Both the position numbers and the translations under genes were made by a program. 64,000 nt of DNA, from contig NZ_JAFKRG010000040.1 of NCBI RefSeq assembly GCF_019038415.1, positions 1 to 64,000 of the forward strand, read 5' to 3'. Positions within the stretch are counted from its first letter, which is position 1. Every line of letters begins with the position of its first letter. Below are positions 30,190-39,461 of the stretch, piece after piece. Source of the stretch: Synechococcus sp. CCY 9618. Its GTDB lineage: Bacteria > Cyanobacteriota > Cyanobacteriia > PCC-6307 > Cyanobiaceae. A model generated the notes under the pieces. The model made no database searches. It was not told the DNA's origin and saw only the letters and a program-made list of their open reading frames with translations.

Positions 30190-32499
30190 TCAGCCCTCGG
30201 CCGCCGACAGGGCCGGGCTTTCACTGCTGTCTGGAGCATCGTCGCCGGAGCCGTCATCCTCGCCGGCCTGGTCAAAATTCTCTGGCTGGAGCACCACCAG
30301 GTCGATCTGGTGACGCAGGGCATCCACCTTCTGGATCTCCACGTCGACCCTGTCCCCCACCATGTAGGTGCGACGGAACTTGCGTCCCACCAGCCGGTTC
30401 TGCCTCGAGCGGTACTCGTACCAGTCGTCCTTGAGCGAACTGACGTGCACCAGACCCTCCACCTGGGAGGGGGGAACCTCGACGAAGAAACCGTAGCTCT
30501 GCACGCCGCTGATCACCCCGGGCAGGGTGCGGCCCACCAGGGGCTCGGTGTGCCGGGCCTGGGCCAGGGCCAGGGCGTCGGCCTTGAACTCCTGCAGGAA
30601 ACGGCTGCGGCCATTGAGGCGCTGGGCCAGACCGTGCTCCAGGGCCTGCTGGTAGGGCGCCAGCTGACCCGGTGTCAGCAGGGGCCAGTCGGTGGTGCCG
30701 TGGCAGGTGTCGCTGGCCAGGTCGGCGCCGATCTTGTGGCGCACGCTGGGACGGTCCTTGCCATCGACCAGCAGGCTCACCAGCAGGTGCTGGTTCCAGA
30801 GGTCGGCGTAGTGGAGGCCGGGACAGCACCAAGGGGCGACGGCGGTCGGCTCACCCGCCACGGCATTGGATCCGGCGGTCGCGGTGAGCTGGACCGGGCA
30901 CAGGGCCTCCCGCAGCTGCTGCTGGAGGGGCCGGCCCCTGTCGGTGGCGGCGAAGGCGGCGGCCAGTTCGGCGGCGCTGGCATTGCCGTCGGCACTGAGC
31001 TCCATGGGAATCTCCAGCGCCAGTGCGGCCTTGGCCACATCGTTGATCTCACTCGCCTCGGGCGCCGGATTCACGGCGTAGAGGGCCGGCAGTTCCAGGG
31101 CCAGCAGATGGCGTCCCAGGGCCCGCTGGGCCACCAGCACGGCCTCCCGCAGGATCGCCACCGGATCGCCTGTGGGCCGTTCCACCAGCCAGCCCTGGTG
31201 GGCGGCATCCGGCGAGGGAATCCGCAGGTCGCCCAGGCTGTCGATGGCGGGCATCGGCAGGTCGAGATCGATGGACCCTGCCGCCAGCCGTTGCTGGCGC
31301 AACAGACCGCTCAGCTGGACCAGCTGCTCCACCAGGGGCAGGTGCGCCTTGAGCGGTTTGAGGGCCGCAGGAACGGTGCGGGCCTTGGGCTTGCGTTCGG
31401 CCAGGGCCGCCATCGCCGCCTGGTCCACCCTGGCGTCAGGGGTGATCTGGCTGAGCGTGAAGCGAAAGTGCTCCAGGCTCCCCGCGGCGTCCAGGTCGAG
31501 GCAGACGGACAGGGCGCTCTGGGATTCACCGGCACGCAGACCGCAGGCCTTGGTGAGAGCCGCCGGCAGCAGGGGCAGCCAGCGACGACCCAGACAGATC
31601 GCCTCCCCCTGCTCCCGCAGCCAGGTGTCCAGGCTGTTGCCCATGCCGATGCGCTCCGCCACTGCGGGGCTGTGCACCCACAGCCGCCAGCCCCCCTCCC
31701 GCTCCTCCAGGGACAGGGCCGGCAGCACCGGGGCTTCGGCGGTCTCCCAGATGTCGAAGATCAGGGTCGGCAGGGCCGTCAGATCCGCACGGCCCTTGGC
31801 GACCGGCTGTTTCAGGGTGGCCCGGGGGGAGGCGGGGCGTTCATGCAACCGATGCTTGGCCTGGAGCAGGTCGGTGTCGGCGGTCTCACCGCCGTGCACC
31901 GGCAGACTGCGGACCACATGGCCGGTCGGACCGAACTGGGCGACGGGGAAGCGGTCGATCGTCACCTCCACCACCGCCTCTTCCGACGGCTCCAGGTGGG
32001 TCGCATCCGATTCGGGCAGGGCCACGGTGGTCAGCAGCCGGTCATCGAGGGGAACGGCCACGAGCTGTCCGTCCTGGCGTTCCACCTGGGCCAGCAGGCT
32101 GGGGGTGTGGCGCTCCAGGATGCACTGGACACCACCCTCAGGTGACCGGCGACGGCCCCCTTCCCGGGTGATCTTGACCAGGACCCGGTCGCCGTTCCAG
32201 GCGTGATTGAGCTGGTGGTCACGGATGTAGATGTCCTCGCCGCCGTCTTCCCGCAGAGCGAAGCAGAAGCCCTTGCTGGAGCACCGCAGCCGGGCGGCGA
32301 TCCGGTCGGAGGAGTCCAGCGAGCGGAGACCCTCGCCTTCTTCCTCCACCAACCCGAGCCTCGCGAGGGCGTCGAGGCCGATGCGCAGTTGCTGCTTGCA
32401 GGCCTTGGTGGTGAGCCCCAGGGACTTCTCCAGCTTGGCGAGGGCCACCGTGTCGGTCGTGGAGAGGTGATCGAGCAGATCGGCGACCGTGAACTTCAT
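30190..32499 (-). CDS. RNB-domain (RNase II/R-like) protein with degenerate active site, Zam-like
   Basis: 769 residues: N-terminal winged-helix/cold-shock domains (SKGFCFALREDG, DIYIRDHQLNHAWNGDRV), central RNB domain and C-terminal S1 domain (VISGVQSYGFFVEV). In active RNase II the RNB has four Asp (201, 207, 209, 210). Here the aligned stretch FDIWETAEAPV keeps only the first (Asp249), and the others are Glu255, Pro257 and Val258. The SPIRRYADL-type segment reads CPGLHYADL, losing the catalytic Arg. Probably not a nuclease but an RNA-binding protein, like the cyanobacterial Zam group. First gene of the run with ubiX. Confidence 0.8.
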   Translation of the reverse strand: MKFTVADLLDHLSTTDTVALAKLEKSLGLTTKACKQQLRIGLDALARLGLVEEEGEGLRSLDSSDRIAARLRCSSKGFCFALREDGGEDIYIRDHQLNHAWNGDRVLVKITREGGRRRSPEGGVQCILERHTPSLLAQVERQDGQLVAVPLDDRLLTTVALPESDATHLEPSEEAVVEVTIDRFPVAQFGPTGHVVRSLPVHGGETADTDLLQAKHRLHERPASPRATLKQPVAKGRADLTALPTLIFDIWETAEAPVLPALSLEEREGGWRLWVHSPAVAERIGMGNSLDTWLREQGEAICLGRRWLPLLPAALTKACGLRAGESQSALSVCLDLDAAGSLEHFRFTLSQITPDARVDQAAMAALAERKPKARTVPAALKPLKAHLPLVEQLVQLSGLLRQQRLAAGSIDLDLPMPAIDSLGDLRIPSPDAAHQGWLVERPTGDPVAILREAVLVAQRALGRHLLALELPALYAVNPAPEASEINDVAKAALALEIPMELSADGNASAAELAAAFAATDRGRPLQQQLREALCPVQLTATAGSNAVAGEPTAVAPWCCPGLHYADLWNQHLLVSLLVDGKDRPSVRHKIGADLASDTCHGTTDWPLLTPGQLAPYQQALEHGLAQRLNGRSRFLQEFKADALALAQARHTEPLVGRTLPGVISGVQSYGFFVEVPPSQVEGLVHVSSLKDDWYEYRSRQNRLVGRKFRRTYMVGDRVDVEIQKVDALRHQIDLVVLQPENFDQAGEDDGSGDDAPDSSESPALSAAEG

Positions 32500-32591
32500 C
32501 AGGTGGGGGTGGCGCAGAGGATGGCGCTGGACGGGCAGCGCGGTGGCGGGGGTGGGGCGGACACCGTCGCGACGGACGGAACCCGGCGACT

Positions 32592-32945
32592 CTAAGGAGC
32601 GGTGGTCTCGCCGGCCTCCCCGGCAACGGTGGGGGAACCGCCCGATGCCCCTGCCTCGGCCACCGCCGGCTCCTGCCGGGAGCGCAGGATCAGACGGGTG
32701 CCGATGATCAGAAAGCCGCCGGCGGCGGCCAGCTGGAGGGCGTCGGTGGGAACCACGCTCGAAAGCGATCCCCCCGCTGCCGCTCCCACCAGGCTGGCCA
32801 GCACCAGGGCGAAGGCACTGCCGGCGAACACTGCCCCGGGGCGGCTGGTGGTGCCGCTGATGCTGACGATGGCCAGCTGGGTCTTGTCGCCCAGTTCCGC
32901 CAGGAAGACGGTGGCGAAGGTGGAGGCGAGCAGGGCGAGCTGCAT
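32592..32945 (-). CDS. half-size TMEM165/GDT1 family transporter, subunit 2
   Basis: About 117 residues from the ATG at 32945 ([23 protein letters not shown]). One GDT1 repeat: three helices and the cation motif ELGDKTQ. Full-length GDT1 proteins have two such repeats; this gene carries one and the gene 5 bp upstream carries the other, so the pair probably forms a heteromeric Mn2+ (or Ca2+) exporter protecting against manganese overload, as for hemi-manganese exporters described in cyanobacteria. The C-terminal tail is a Gly/Ala-rich extension. Confidence 0.85.
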   Translation of the reverse strand: MQLALLASTFATVFLAELGDKTQLAIVSISGTTSRPGAVFAGSAFALVLASLVGAAAGGSLSSVVPTDALQLAAAGGFLIIGTRLILRSRQEPAVAEAGASGGSPTVAGEAGETTAP

Positions 32946-32950
32946 GGAGG

Positions 32951-33310
32951 TCAGGGGTTGGGCAGGGAGAGGGGCGCCAGATGCAGCACGGCCTGGCGAC
33001 CGAGCCACAGGCCCAGGGCGACCATCAGCAGGCCAGCCGCCCGCTCCAGCTGATGGGCGGGCATGACGGTGGAGAGCCAGCGGCCCAGCAGCACGCCCAC
33101 CAGGCTGGAGCAGATCAGGGCGAGGGACGCCCCGAGGAACACGGTCACGGGTTGACCGGACTGGGCCGAGAGCAGCAGGGCGGCCAGCTGGGTCTTGTCC
33201 CCCAGTTCGGCCAGGAAGACGGTGGTGGCCGTGGTGAGAAAGACGCTGACCCAGCCGCTGGGGGCCGGCTGGGGGGGCGACGGTTCCAGGGCCTCAGGCG
33301 CACTGCTCAT
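32951..33310 (-). CDS. half-size TMEM165/GDT1 family transporter, subunit 1
   Basis: 119 residues, one GDT1 repeat. A Pro-rich N-terminal tail, then [23 protein letters not shown] with the acidic cation motif ELGDKTQ, a helix IGSL-like segment ([18 protein letters not shown]) and a third helix ([15 protein letters not shown]). Partner of the gene that starts 5 bp downstream. Its ATG overlaps the TGA of the YkgJ-type gene (ATGA), which suggests translational coupling. Function: manganese efflux, inferred from family. Confidence 0.85.
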   Translation of the reverse strand: MSSAPEALEPSPPQPAPSGWVSVFLTTATTVFLAELGDKTQLAALLLSAQSGQPVTVFLGASLALICSSLVGVLLGRWLSTVMPAHQLERAAGLLMVALGLWLGRQAVLHLAPLSLPNP

Positions 33311-33690
33311 GGCTGAAGACGGATCGTGCGCAGGAAACGGTGCATCACCTTGTCACGACCGCCCAGCTCGGCACGGATCTGCTGCTTGCAGGAGGCGATC
33401 GCCAGCACATCGGGATCGTCGCCGGGATGGCCGAACAGGTTCACCAGCTGGTCGACCCGGCAGAAGTCGGGCCGGTCGTCATAAACGCGGCAACGGCGGG
33501 AGCCCGTGTCGAAGTGGATGCACCAGCCGTCAGCTCCCACCATGGCGAGGTAGCGCTGCCGCTGGTCGGCATCGAGAGCCTCGATCGCGTCGCCGCGCAG
33601 GGCCGGATCGAGGCGGCAGCACGAACCGCAGCCGCTGATGCACTGCCAGTGCTCGGAACGGGGCAAGGGGGGGACGGCGTTCCTCTCCAT
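33307..33690 (-). CDS. YkgJ-family cysteine-cluster protein
   Basis: 127 residues with the conserved Cys pattern [10 protein letters not shown], then [23 protein letters not shown], expected to bind an iron-sulfur cluster or zinc. Family function is unsettled. Leads a coupled run with two half-size GDT1 transporters (ATGA overlap), so it may serve metal homeostasis, which is inferred from position only. Confidence 0.85.
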   Translation of the reverse strand: MERNAVPPLPRSEHWQCISGCGSCCRLDPALRGDAIEALDADQRQRYLAMVGADGWCIHFDTGSRRCRVYDDRPDFCRVDQLVNLFGHPGDDPDVLAIASCKQQIRAELGGRDKVMHRFLRTIRLQP

Positions 33691-33753
33691 TCACTCACAC
33701 CCCCCGCCATCACAACCGATCACAGGAGCTGGGCCGACCCCCCCACAGCGGAC

Positions 33754-35187
33754 CTACACTCCATCCCGATCGTCCCTTTCCCCGGCAGCCGCATCATGGG
33801 TATCGACTTCCATCTCATCTCCAACTTCGGCGCCCTGGCCCTGATCACCCTGGCCGGACCGGCGGTGATCTTCATCCTCTTCTACCGCCGCGGCGCCCTC
33901 TGACTGATCCGCCGCCAGGAGGTCGGCCAGGGCGTGGTACACGGGCCGCTGCTGCACCTTCTGGCCCACATAGGTGGCGATCGCCGCTGTCGCCACCAGC
34001 CCCGCCATCATCTGCTGGTCCCCGGCCATGCGGACGGCGAAGGCGATCGTCATCACCGGGAGCTGGGTTGCCCCGGCCAGACCGGCGGCCATTCCCAGGG
34101 TCAGACCCAGGTGGGGATCGCCCGCCAAGGCCCGGACCACACCGGCCCCGAAGACCCCGCCAAGGGCGAAGGACGGATCGATCAACCCCCCGGGCACCCC
34201 GGCCGACAGGGCGAGCACCGGCCCGATCAGCCTTGAGCCCACCACGCCGAGCCAGGTCCAGTTGATCGCTGTGTCTGCGTCCTGCCTGAGGATCATTTCC
34301 ATCAGCCGCTCCCCGTCCCCGCCGCTGGCGCCGCCGGTGATCAGGGCCAGCAGGGACAGCCCGAGGCCTGCCGCCAGCCCCACCTGCAGGGGCCGGAGGC
34401 GGGCCAGAGGGGTCAGCCAGCGGGTGGCCAGCACCAGCAGCCGGGCGAAGCTGGCTCCCAGCAGACCGCCGCCCAGGCCGATCGGGATGGCCCAGAGGAG
34501 CTGTTCGGTCTCCGACACGGGGCTGATGTTGATCCCCAGGGCAAACATCGGCTGGCCACCCAGGTTGCTCACCAGGGCGGCACCGCTGGCCATCAGCAGG
34601 GCGGGCCACACCAGCCGTTCCTGGAAGCTGCGGGTGAGTTCCTCCACCACGAACAGCATGCCCATCAATGGCGTGTTGAAGCCACCGGCCAGGCCGGCCC
34701 CGGCCGCCCCCGCCAGCAGGTGACGATGGCTGGTGTGGCGCAGCACGGCGGGCCAGCGACGCAGCACGGCCTGACCGACCGCCGCCCCCAGCTCGACCAC
34801 CGGACCCTCCCGGCCCAGGGGCAGGAGGGCCAGACTCGCCGCCCCCCAGAGACCCACCCGCTCCAGGGTGGGCGGGGCGGTGAGCAGTCTGGAGGCCCGA
34901 TGCGGGTTCTCCAGGCAGAGCATCACCTGGGGGATGCCCGAGCCGACGCCGCGGCGCAGGGGGCCGTGCTGAAACCAGAGCAGCAACGGCATGAACAGGG
35001 TCGGCGCCAGGATCAGCACCAGGCCGGCGCCCGTCCAGGATCCGCCGTGGAACGCGGGAAGCAGCGACAGCAGCCGGTCCTGCAGCAGGTCGATGCGGTT
35101 GAGGGGCCAGCAGGCGGCGCCCACCAGGCCCCCCAGCAGGACCAGCAGGATCAGGGAGCGGCGCGAGCCGGTGAGATGGAGACTCAT
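33754..35187 (-). CDS. ClC-family chloride channel/antiporter
   Basis: 477 residues with about 12 helices. Selectivity motifs: [14 protein letters not shown] (gating Glu), [12 protein letters not shown] and a Tyr in RPVYHAL. The proton-pathway Glu (LFVVEEL) is present, so a Cl-/H+ antiporter is more likely than a passive channel. No CBS domains. The last about 50 codons run antisense through psb30 and give a low-complexity acidic tail; the functional protein probably ends near residue 420. TGA of this gene lies beyond psb30. Its ATG overlaps the recJ stop. Confidence 0.85.
   Translation of the reverse strand: MSLHLTGSRRSLILLVLLGGLVGAACWPLNRIDLLQDRLLSLLPAFHGGSWTGAGLVLILAPTLFMPLLLWFQHGPLRRGVGSGIPQVMLCLENPHRASRLLTAPPTLERVGLWGAASLALLPLGREGPVVELGAAVGQAVLRRWPAVLRHTSHRHLLAGAAGAGLAGGFNTPLMGMLFVVEELTRSFQERLVWPALLMASGAALVSNLGGQPMFALGINISPVSETEQLLWAIPIGLGGGLLGASFARLLVLATRWLTPLARLRPLQVGLAAGLGLSLLALITGGASGGDGERLMEMILRQDADTAINWTWLGVVGSRLIGPVLALSAGVPGGLIDPSFALGGVFGAGVVRALAGDPHLGLTLGMAAGLAGATQLPVMTIAFAVRMAGDQQMMAGLVATAAIATYVGQKVQQRPVYHALADLLAADQSEGAAAVEEDEDHRRSGQGDQGQGAEVGDEMEVDTHDAAAGERDDRDGV
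33796..33903 (+). CDS. psb30: photosystem II protein Psb30 (Ycf12)
   Basis: 35-residue single-pass thylakoid protein of photosystem II that helps stabilise the complex. [20 protein letters not shown] then [15 protein letters not shown] is essentially the family consensus, with one hydrophobic helix and a basic C-terminus. Divergent from the YkgJ-type gene 105 bp away. The whole gene lies antisense to the 3' end of the ClC reading frame. Confidence 0.95.
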   Translation: MGIDFHLISNFGALALITLAGPAVIFILFYRRGAL

Positions 35188-37115
35188 CGGCCCTCCATGC
35201 CCAGGGCCATGGCGGCATCCCGCAGCAGGGACTGGACGTAGGGATGGGACGCCCCAGGATCAACGCCATCCCCATCCACCCCATCGGGATCCCCCCGGGA
35301 GCCGGAGATGACGGAACGCAGCTCCTCGCCGGCGGCGTTGCGGATCACCAGGGTGTCGCCCTGACGACGGCACCAGTAGGTGCGATCCCGCCGCTGCAGC
35401 ACCACCCCATCGCCGCCGCTGCTGCGGATCGCCTCCAGTTCCAGCTGGAGACGCTCCACCCCCTGCCATTCGTCGCGGCGCAGCCGGTAGGCCACATCCA
35501 CCTCACCGATCCAGTGGCTGGGCCCCTGCCAGCGCCAGGCGATCGCCCGCAGCCGGGCCTCCCCCTGGGCAAGCAGCAGCTGCAGGTGGCCGCCCCGCAG
35601 CAGTTTCTGCTCCACCACCCGGCAGCGGCTGCTCCAGAACAGGGGCGTGGGATGGCCGATGCCGAAGGGCGCCAGCCGCTGCAGCTGCTGCCAGAAGGCC
35701 CGGTCGATGCGCTCCAGCCGCAGCAGGGCCTCGGGCTCCACCGCCAGGCCGTCGCCCGTCCCCTCCAGCCAGCCGCGGGCCCGGGCGTCGAGCCGCTCCT
35801 GCAGGGCGCTGACGTTCTCGGCCCGGACGGTGAAGCCGCCGGCGGCTGGGTGGCCGCCGTGGCGCTCCAGCAGATCGGCACAGGCCGTCAGGGCTTCGTC
35901 CACAGCAAACCCCTTCGGAGCCCGCACCGAGGCCCGCAGCCGGCCGCCGCCTTCACCAGCCAGCAGGGCCACGGGACGACCGAAACGCTCCACAAGCCGG
36001 GAGGCGACAATGCCGATCACCCCGTGGTGCCAGTGGCCCTGGGCCAGCAACAGAAAGGCGGGCCGCTGGGGACCGTCGGCCTCCAGCAGGGCCAGGGCCT
36101 CCGCTTCGATGGCACTGCACAGTTCGCGGCGCTGGCGGTTGAGCGCTTCGCAGGAGCGGGCCAGCTCCAGGGCCCGCTCAGGATCCTCGGTGGTGAGCAG
36201 ATCCACCACCAGCTGGGGATCCCCCAGACGGCCCACGGCATTGATCCGGGGGGCCAGCTGGAACCCCACAGCCTCGGCGTCCACCCGCTGCTTCTCCAGT
36301 CCGGCCAGCTGCTGCAGAGCCTGCAGACCGGGCAAGGGGCTGTGGCCCAGCAGGGGCAGGCCATCGAGCAGCCAGCGCCGGTTCACCCCCGCAAGGGGCG
36401 CCATGTCGGCGATGGTGCCGATGCAGAACAGGTTCAGGGCAATCTCCAGCCCGTGGCGGTGCCGAAGCCGCCGGCAGAGGGCCGTGGCCAGCACGTGGGC
36501 CAGCCCCACCCCGGCCAGGCCGCGGTAGGGAGAGCCCTCGGGGGTGACCGAAGGGTGCAGCAGGGCCAGGTGCGCCGGCAGCCGGGGCGGCAGGGTGTGG
36601 TGGTCGGTGAGGATCACCTCCACGGCGAGGGCCTCCGCCCGCTCCAGCGCCTCGATGGCGGCCACACCGTTGTCCACGGTGATCAGCAGGCGGACCCCAT
36701 CGCCTGCCAGCCGCTCCACCATGGCGGCGTTGAGGCCGTAGCCGTCCTCCATGCGGCTCGGAATGGCGGCCCTGGGCCGGGCGCCGAGGCGCTGCAGCAC
36801 ACCCACCAGCAGGGCGGTGCTGGTCATGCCGTCGGCGTCGTAGTCGCCGCAGATGGCGACCGTCTCCTGGCCCTCGCAGGCCTGCACCAGCCGCTCGACC
36901 GCGGCGCTCAGGTCGGGGAAATGGGGCCCCGGATCCGGGGCGGCGGGTGGGTCGAGCAGCTCACGGATGGCATCGGGCGTCCCCTGGCCGCGGCGGTGCA
37001 GCAGCGCCAGCAGTTCCTCCGGCAGGTCAACGCCGGGAGCCTCTGAAGGGGCGGGGGATTCCGTGCCCAGAGGGGAGGGCAGCAGCCAGCGTCGCTCGTC
37101 GTGGGCAGGGAGCAA
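35184..37115 (-). CDS. recJ: single-stranded-DNA-specific exonuclease RecJ
   Basis: 5'-3' ssDNA exonuclease of recombination and repair. About 643 residues if translation begins at TTG 37115; the start is uncertain because no ATG fits before the conserved part. DHH motifs: ICGDYDADGMTSTALL, LLITVDNGVAA, LTDHHTLP, and LFCIGTIADMAPL. DHHA1 part: GVIGIVASRLVERFGRPV and GGHPAAGGFTV. C-terminal OB-type domain present. Stop overlaps the ClC start (TGA/ATG), so the two may be co-expressed. Confidence 0.92.
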   Translation of the reverse strand: MLPAHDERRWLLPSPLGTESPAPSEAPGVDLPEELLALLHRRGQGTPDAIRELLDPPAAPDPGPHFPDLSAAVERLVQACEGQETVAICGDYDADGMTSTALLVGVLQRLGARPRAAIPSRMEDGYGLNAAMVERLAGDGVRLLITVDNGVAAIEALERAEALAVEVILTDHHTLPPRLPAHLALLHPSVTPEGSPYRGLAGVGLAHVLATALCRRLRHRHGLEIALNLFCIGTIADMAPLAGVNRRWLLDGLPLLGHSPLPGLQALQQLAGLEKQRVDAEAVGFQLAPRINAVGRLGDPQLVVDLLTTEDPERALELARSCEALNRQRRELCSAIEAEALALLEADGPQRPAFLLLAQGHWHHGVIGIVASRLVERFGRPVALLAGEGGGRLRASVRAPKGFAVDEALTACADLLERHGGHPAAGGFTVRAENVSALQERLDARARGWLEGTGDGLAVEPEALLRLERIDRAFWQQLQRLAPFGIGHPTPLFWSSRCRVVEQKLLRGGHLQLLLAQGEARLRAIAWRWQGPSHWIGEVDVAYRLRRDEWQGVERLQLELEAIRSSGGDGVVLQRRDRTYWCRRQGDTLVIRNAAGEELRSVISGSRGDPDGVDGDGVDPGASHPYVQSLLRDAAMALGMEGR

Positions 37116-37203
37116 CGGGTGGTCGGCAGGGCCCTCGCATTGTGGGGGGCGGGACTGCGGCGTGCACCCCTCTAGCCTGCGCCCGGGAGCGAGGAGATGA
37201 CCG

Positions 37204-37965
37204 ATGGCCGTGGCCCTGTCGGCCCTGCTCTGGGATGTGGACGGCACCCTGGCCGAAACGGAGTTCGAAGGGCACCGGGTGGCCTTCAACCGCTGCTTCG
37301 CGGCTGCCGGTCTGCCCTGGCGATGGGACCGCTCCACCTATGGCCGCCTGCTGGCCGTGAGCGGCGGGCGGGAACGGATCACCGCCTTCCTGCGCCGCAT
37401 GGAAGGCCGGGAGCCTGATCCTCGGCGGGTGGAGGAACTGCAGGAGCACAAGCAGGCGATCTATGGGGAGCTGGTGCGGCAGGGCGGCCTGGCCCTGCGG
37501 CCGGGGGTGGAGCGGCTGGTGAGGGAGGCGGCGGCGGCGGGCCTGCGCCAGGGGATCGTCACCACCAGCGGCCGCAGTGCGGTGGAGGCCCTGCTGGAGG
37601 GTGCGCCGCAGTCGGTGACCCGGGCCTTCGGCTTCCGGATCTGCGGCGACGACGTGAAGCGCAAGAAACCCAACCCCGAGGCCTACCGACTGGCGCTGCA
37701 GCAGCTGGACCTCGCTCCCCGGACCGTGCTGGTGCTGGAGGATTCCCGGGCCGGCCTGGCGGCCGCCAGCGGGGCCTCGCTGCCCTGCCTTGTCTGCCTC
37801 AGCGACGCCACCCGCAGCGATCCGGCTGCCGCCTTCGCTGCCGCCCGGGCCGTGATCGACAACCTGGAGGAGCGGCGGGGCGAGATCGTCGTTCACCGGG
37901 GACCACCTTGCCCCGGCCCCCAGGTGACGCTGTCGTGGCTGGAGCGCCTGCTGGACTCACCATGA
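37204..37965 (+). CDS. cbbY: CbbY-like HAD hydrolase
   Basis: 253-residue HAD subfamily IA phosphatase. Motif I LLWDVDGTLAETE (nucleophile Asp and acid/base Asp), motif II GIVTTSG, motif III/Lys DVKRKKPNPEAY and motif IV VLEDSRAGL. Resembles CbbY, which hydrolyses xylulose-1,5-bisphosphate, an inhibitor of RuBisCO. Substrate inferred. Its stop overlaps the next gene's start (ATGA). Begins an operon with ycf20 and glycerate kinase, which would place carbon-fixation housekeeping functions together. Confidence 0.88.
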   Translation: MAVALSALLWDVDGTLAETEFEGHRVAFNRCFAAAGLPWRWDRSTYGRLLAVSGGRERITAFLRRMEGREPDPRRVEELQEHKQAIYGELVRQGGLALRPGVERLVREAAAAGLRQGIVTTSGRSAVEALLEGAPQSVTRAFGFRICGDDVKRKKPNPEAYRLALQQLDLAPRTVLVLEDSRAGLAAASGASLPCLVCLSDATRSDPAAAFAAARAVIDNLEERRGEIVVHRGPPCPGPQVTLSWLERLLDSP

Positions 37966-38309
37966 CCCGCCTTCCCGTGCAGCGCACCCGCTTCCAGGGC
38001 CTGCTGAACCGGCTGGGCTCCGCCCTGGCGGGCCAGGTGCGGCGCAGCTGGCGGGCCGGCAGCCTGTCGGTCCTGGCCCTGCTGATCGGATTCTTCGCCG
38101 GCCAGAACCTCACCAGCCTGCTGCTGTTCACCGCACCGGGCGGCCGGCCGGCCGTGGTGCTGGCCTTCCTGCTTCTGGTGGAGGTGATGGTGCGGCTGCG
38201 CAGCCGGCTGGTGGTCGGCGACCCCTCCCTGGCCTGGGTGATCCTCGACAACCTGCGCATCGGCGCGACCTACTCCGTCGTGCTGGAGGCCTTCAAGCTT
38301 GGGACCTGA
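37962..38309 (+). CDS. ycf20: Ycf20 family (DUF565) membrane protein
   Basis: 115 residues from an ATG overlapping the upstream stop. Two hydrophobic helices: LSVLALLIGFFAGQNLTSLLL and AVVLAFLLLVEVMVRL. DUF565/Ycf20 proteins are found in cyanobacteria and chloroplasts; in algae they are linked to non-photochemical quenching, but the molecular role is not known. Overlaps the start of the glycerate kinase gene by 11 bp. Confidence 0.85.
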   Translation: MTRLPVQRTRFQGLLNRLGSALAGQVRRSWRAGSLSVLALLIGFFAGQNLTSLLLFTAPGGRPAVVLAFLLLVEVMVRLRSRLVVGDPSLAWVILDNLRIGATYSVVLEAFKLGT

Positions 38310-39234
38310 ACCGGCGGGGGATCTCTGGGAACAGCGGCTGGCGCATGCCACGGACCTTCCCCCGCTCCATCCCAGCCTGCTGCAGACGGTGGCGTTGCCG
38401 ATGCTGCGACGCCTGGAGCGAGCCCTGCGGGACCCTGCAACCCCGAGGCCTCCCCTGCTGGCCCTGAACGGGCCGGTCGGAGCCGGCAAGACCAGCCTGG
38501 GCCGTGTCCTGGAGAGGCTGGCCGCCCTGGGGGGCCTGAGGATAACGGTGGCCTCGATCGACGATGTCTATCTGCCGGCCGCCCAGCGGCACGCGGTCCT
38601 GGCCGGCAATCCCTTCGGGGTCAGCCGGGTGCCGCCCGGCAGCCACGACCTGCCCCTGCTGCTGACGGCACTGGAGGACTGGCGGGCCGGGGGGCCGCTG
38701 CGACTGCCCCATTTCGACAAGACCCTGGCCGGGGGGGAGGGGGACCGGACCGGCTGGAGCGAGGCCCCCGCGGACGCCTTGGTGCTGGAAGGTTGGCTGA
38801 TGGGCTGCCGGTCCCTGGGTCCGTTGGCCCTGCAGGAGCGGCTGCGCAGCGGCGTTGGGCTGGAGGAGCTCACGCCCCTGGAGCTGGAGTGGCTGCCTCG
38901 CTGGGACCGGAACCTGCAGGCCTACGAGGCGGTCTGGGGCGCCTGCGACGGCCTGTGGCTGCTGCGGCCGGAACGCTGGAGCCTGCCCAGGCGCTGGCGC
39001 TTTCAGGCCGAAGCCCGGCAACGCCGCCGTGGAGGGGGCTGGCTGGGAGCGAAGCAACTGGAGGCCCTGGTGCGCTCCAGCCTCCACTCCCTACCGCCCG
39101 CTCTCTACCAGGACCCACTGATGGAGCGGCAAGAGCAACTGGAGGGTGGGGGAATTCTGGACGGACAGCGACGCTGCCACCCCCTGCCGGTTCAGGTCTC
39201 GGCGTCGGCCTCGGCCTCCTCGGCGATCGGGTAG
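38299..39234 (+). CDS. glyK: D-glycerate 3-kinase (plant/cyanobacterial type)
   Basis: Last step of photorespiration: returns glycerate to the Calvin cycle as 3-phosphoglycerate. 311 residues from a TTG that overlaps ycf20. P-loop [37 protein letters not shown] and [10 protein letters not shown] match the P-loop kinase-type glycerate kinase of plants and cyanobacteria, not the bacterial GlxK type. The C-terminal about 13 codons overlap the convergent rpmF gene. Confidence 0.88.
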   Translation: MGPEPAGDLWEQRLAHATDLPPLHPSLLQTVALPMLRRLERALRDPATPRPPLLALNGPVGAGKTSLGRVLERLAALGGLRITVASIDDVYLPAAQRHAVLAGNPFGVSRVPPGSHDLPLLLTALEDWRAGGPLRLPHFDKTLAGGEGDRTGWSEAPADALVLEGWLMGCRSLGPLALQERLRSGVGLEELTPLELEWLPRWDRNLQAYEAVWGACDGLWLLRPERWSLPRRWRFQAEARQRRRGGGWLGAKQLEALVRSSLHSLPPALYQDPLMERQEQLEGGGILDGQRRCHPLPVQVSASASASSAIG

Positions 39235-39374
39235 ACGAAGCCCTGGGCTCGCCCGCTCAGCACCGCCTTTCCAAGCGACATCGCCTTGCGGGCCGCGTCC
39301 CCGGCCTTGGCCTTCCAGTGGGCGTGGCGCTGGTTGCGCTTGCCTTTGGAGGTCTTCTTCTTGGGAACAGCCAT
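39192..39374 (-). CDS. rpmF: 50S ribosomal protein bL32
   Basis: 60 residues: [20 protein letters not shown] at the start is the family signature. It lacks the CxxC zinc pairs found in other bacteria (C-minus form, usual in cyanobacteria). Convergent with the glycerate kinase gene, overlapping by 43 bp; divergent from ftsH. Confidence 0.96.
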   Translation of the reverse strand: MAVPKKKTSKGKRNQRHAHWKAKAGDAARKAMSLGKAVLSGRAQGFVYPIAEEAEADAET

Positions 39375-39461
39375 CCCGCTATCTCACTGCCAAACCACGA
39401 TCCTCCGCCGCCGACTCGACTTTCGTCAAATCGCTACAGTCTTTTTCTGCAAGGGACGCCT

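Noticed and set aside
38793-39461. Upstream extension of ftsH
   Set aside because: Overlaps glycerate kinase and rpmF; the GTG at 39462 has a ribosome-binding site.
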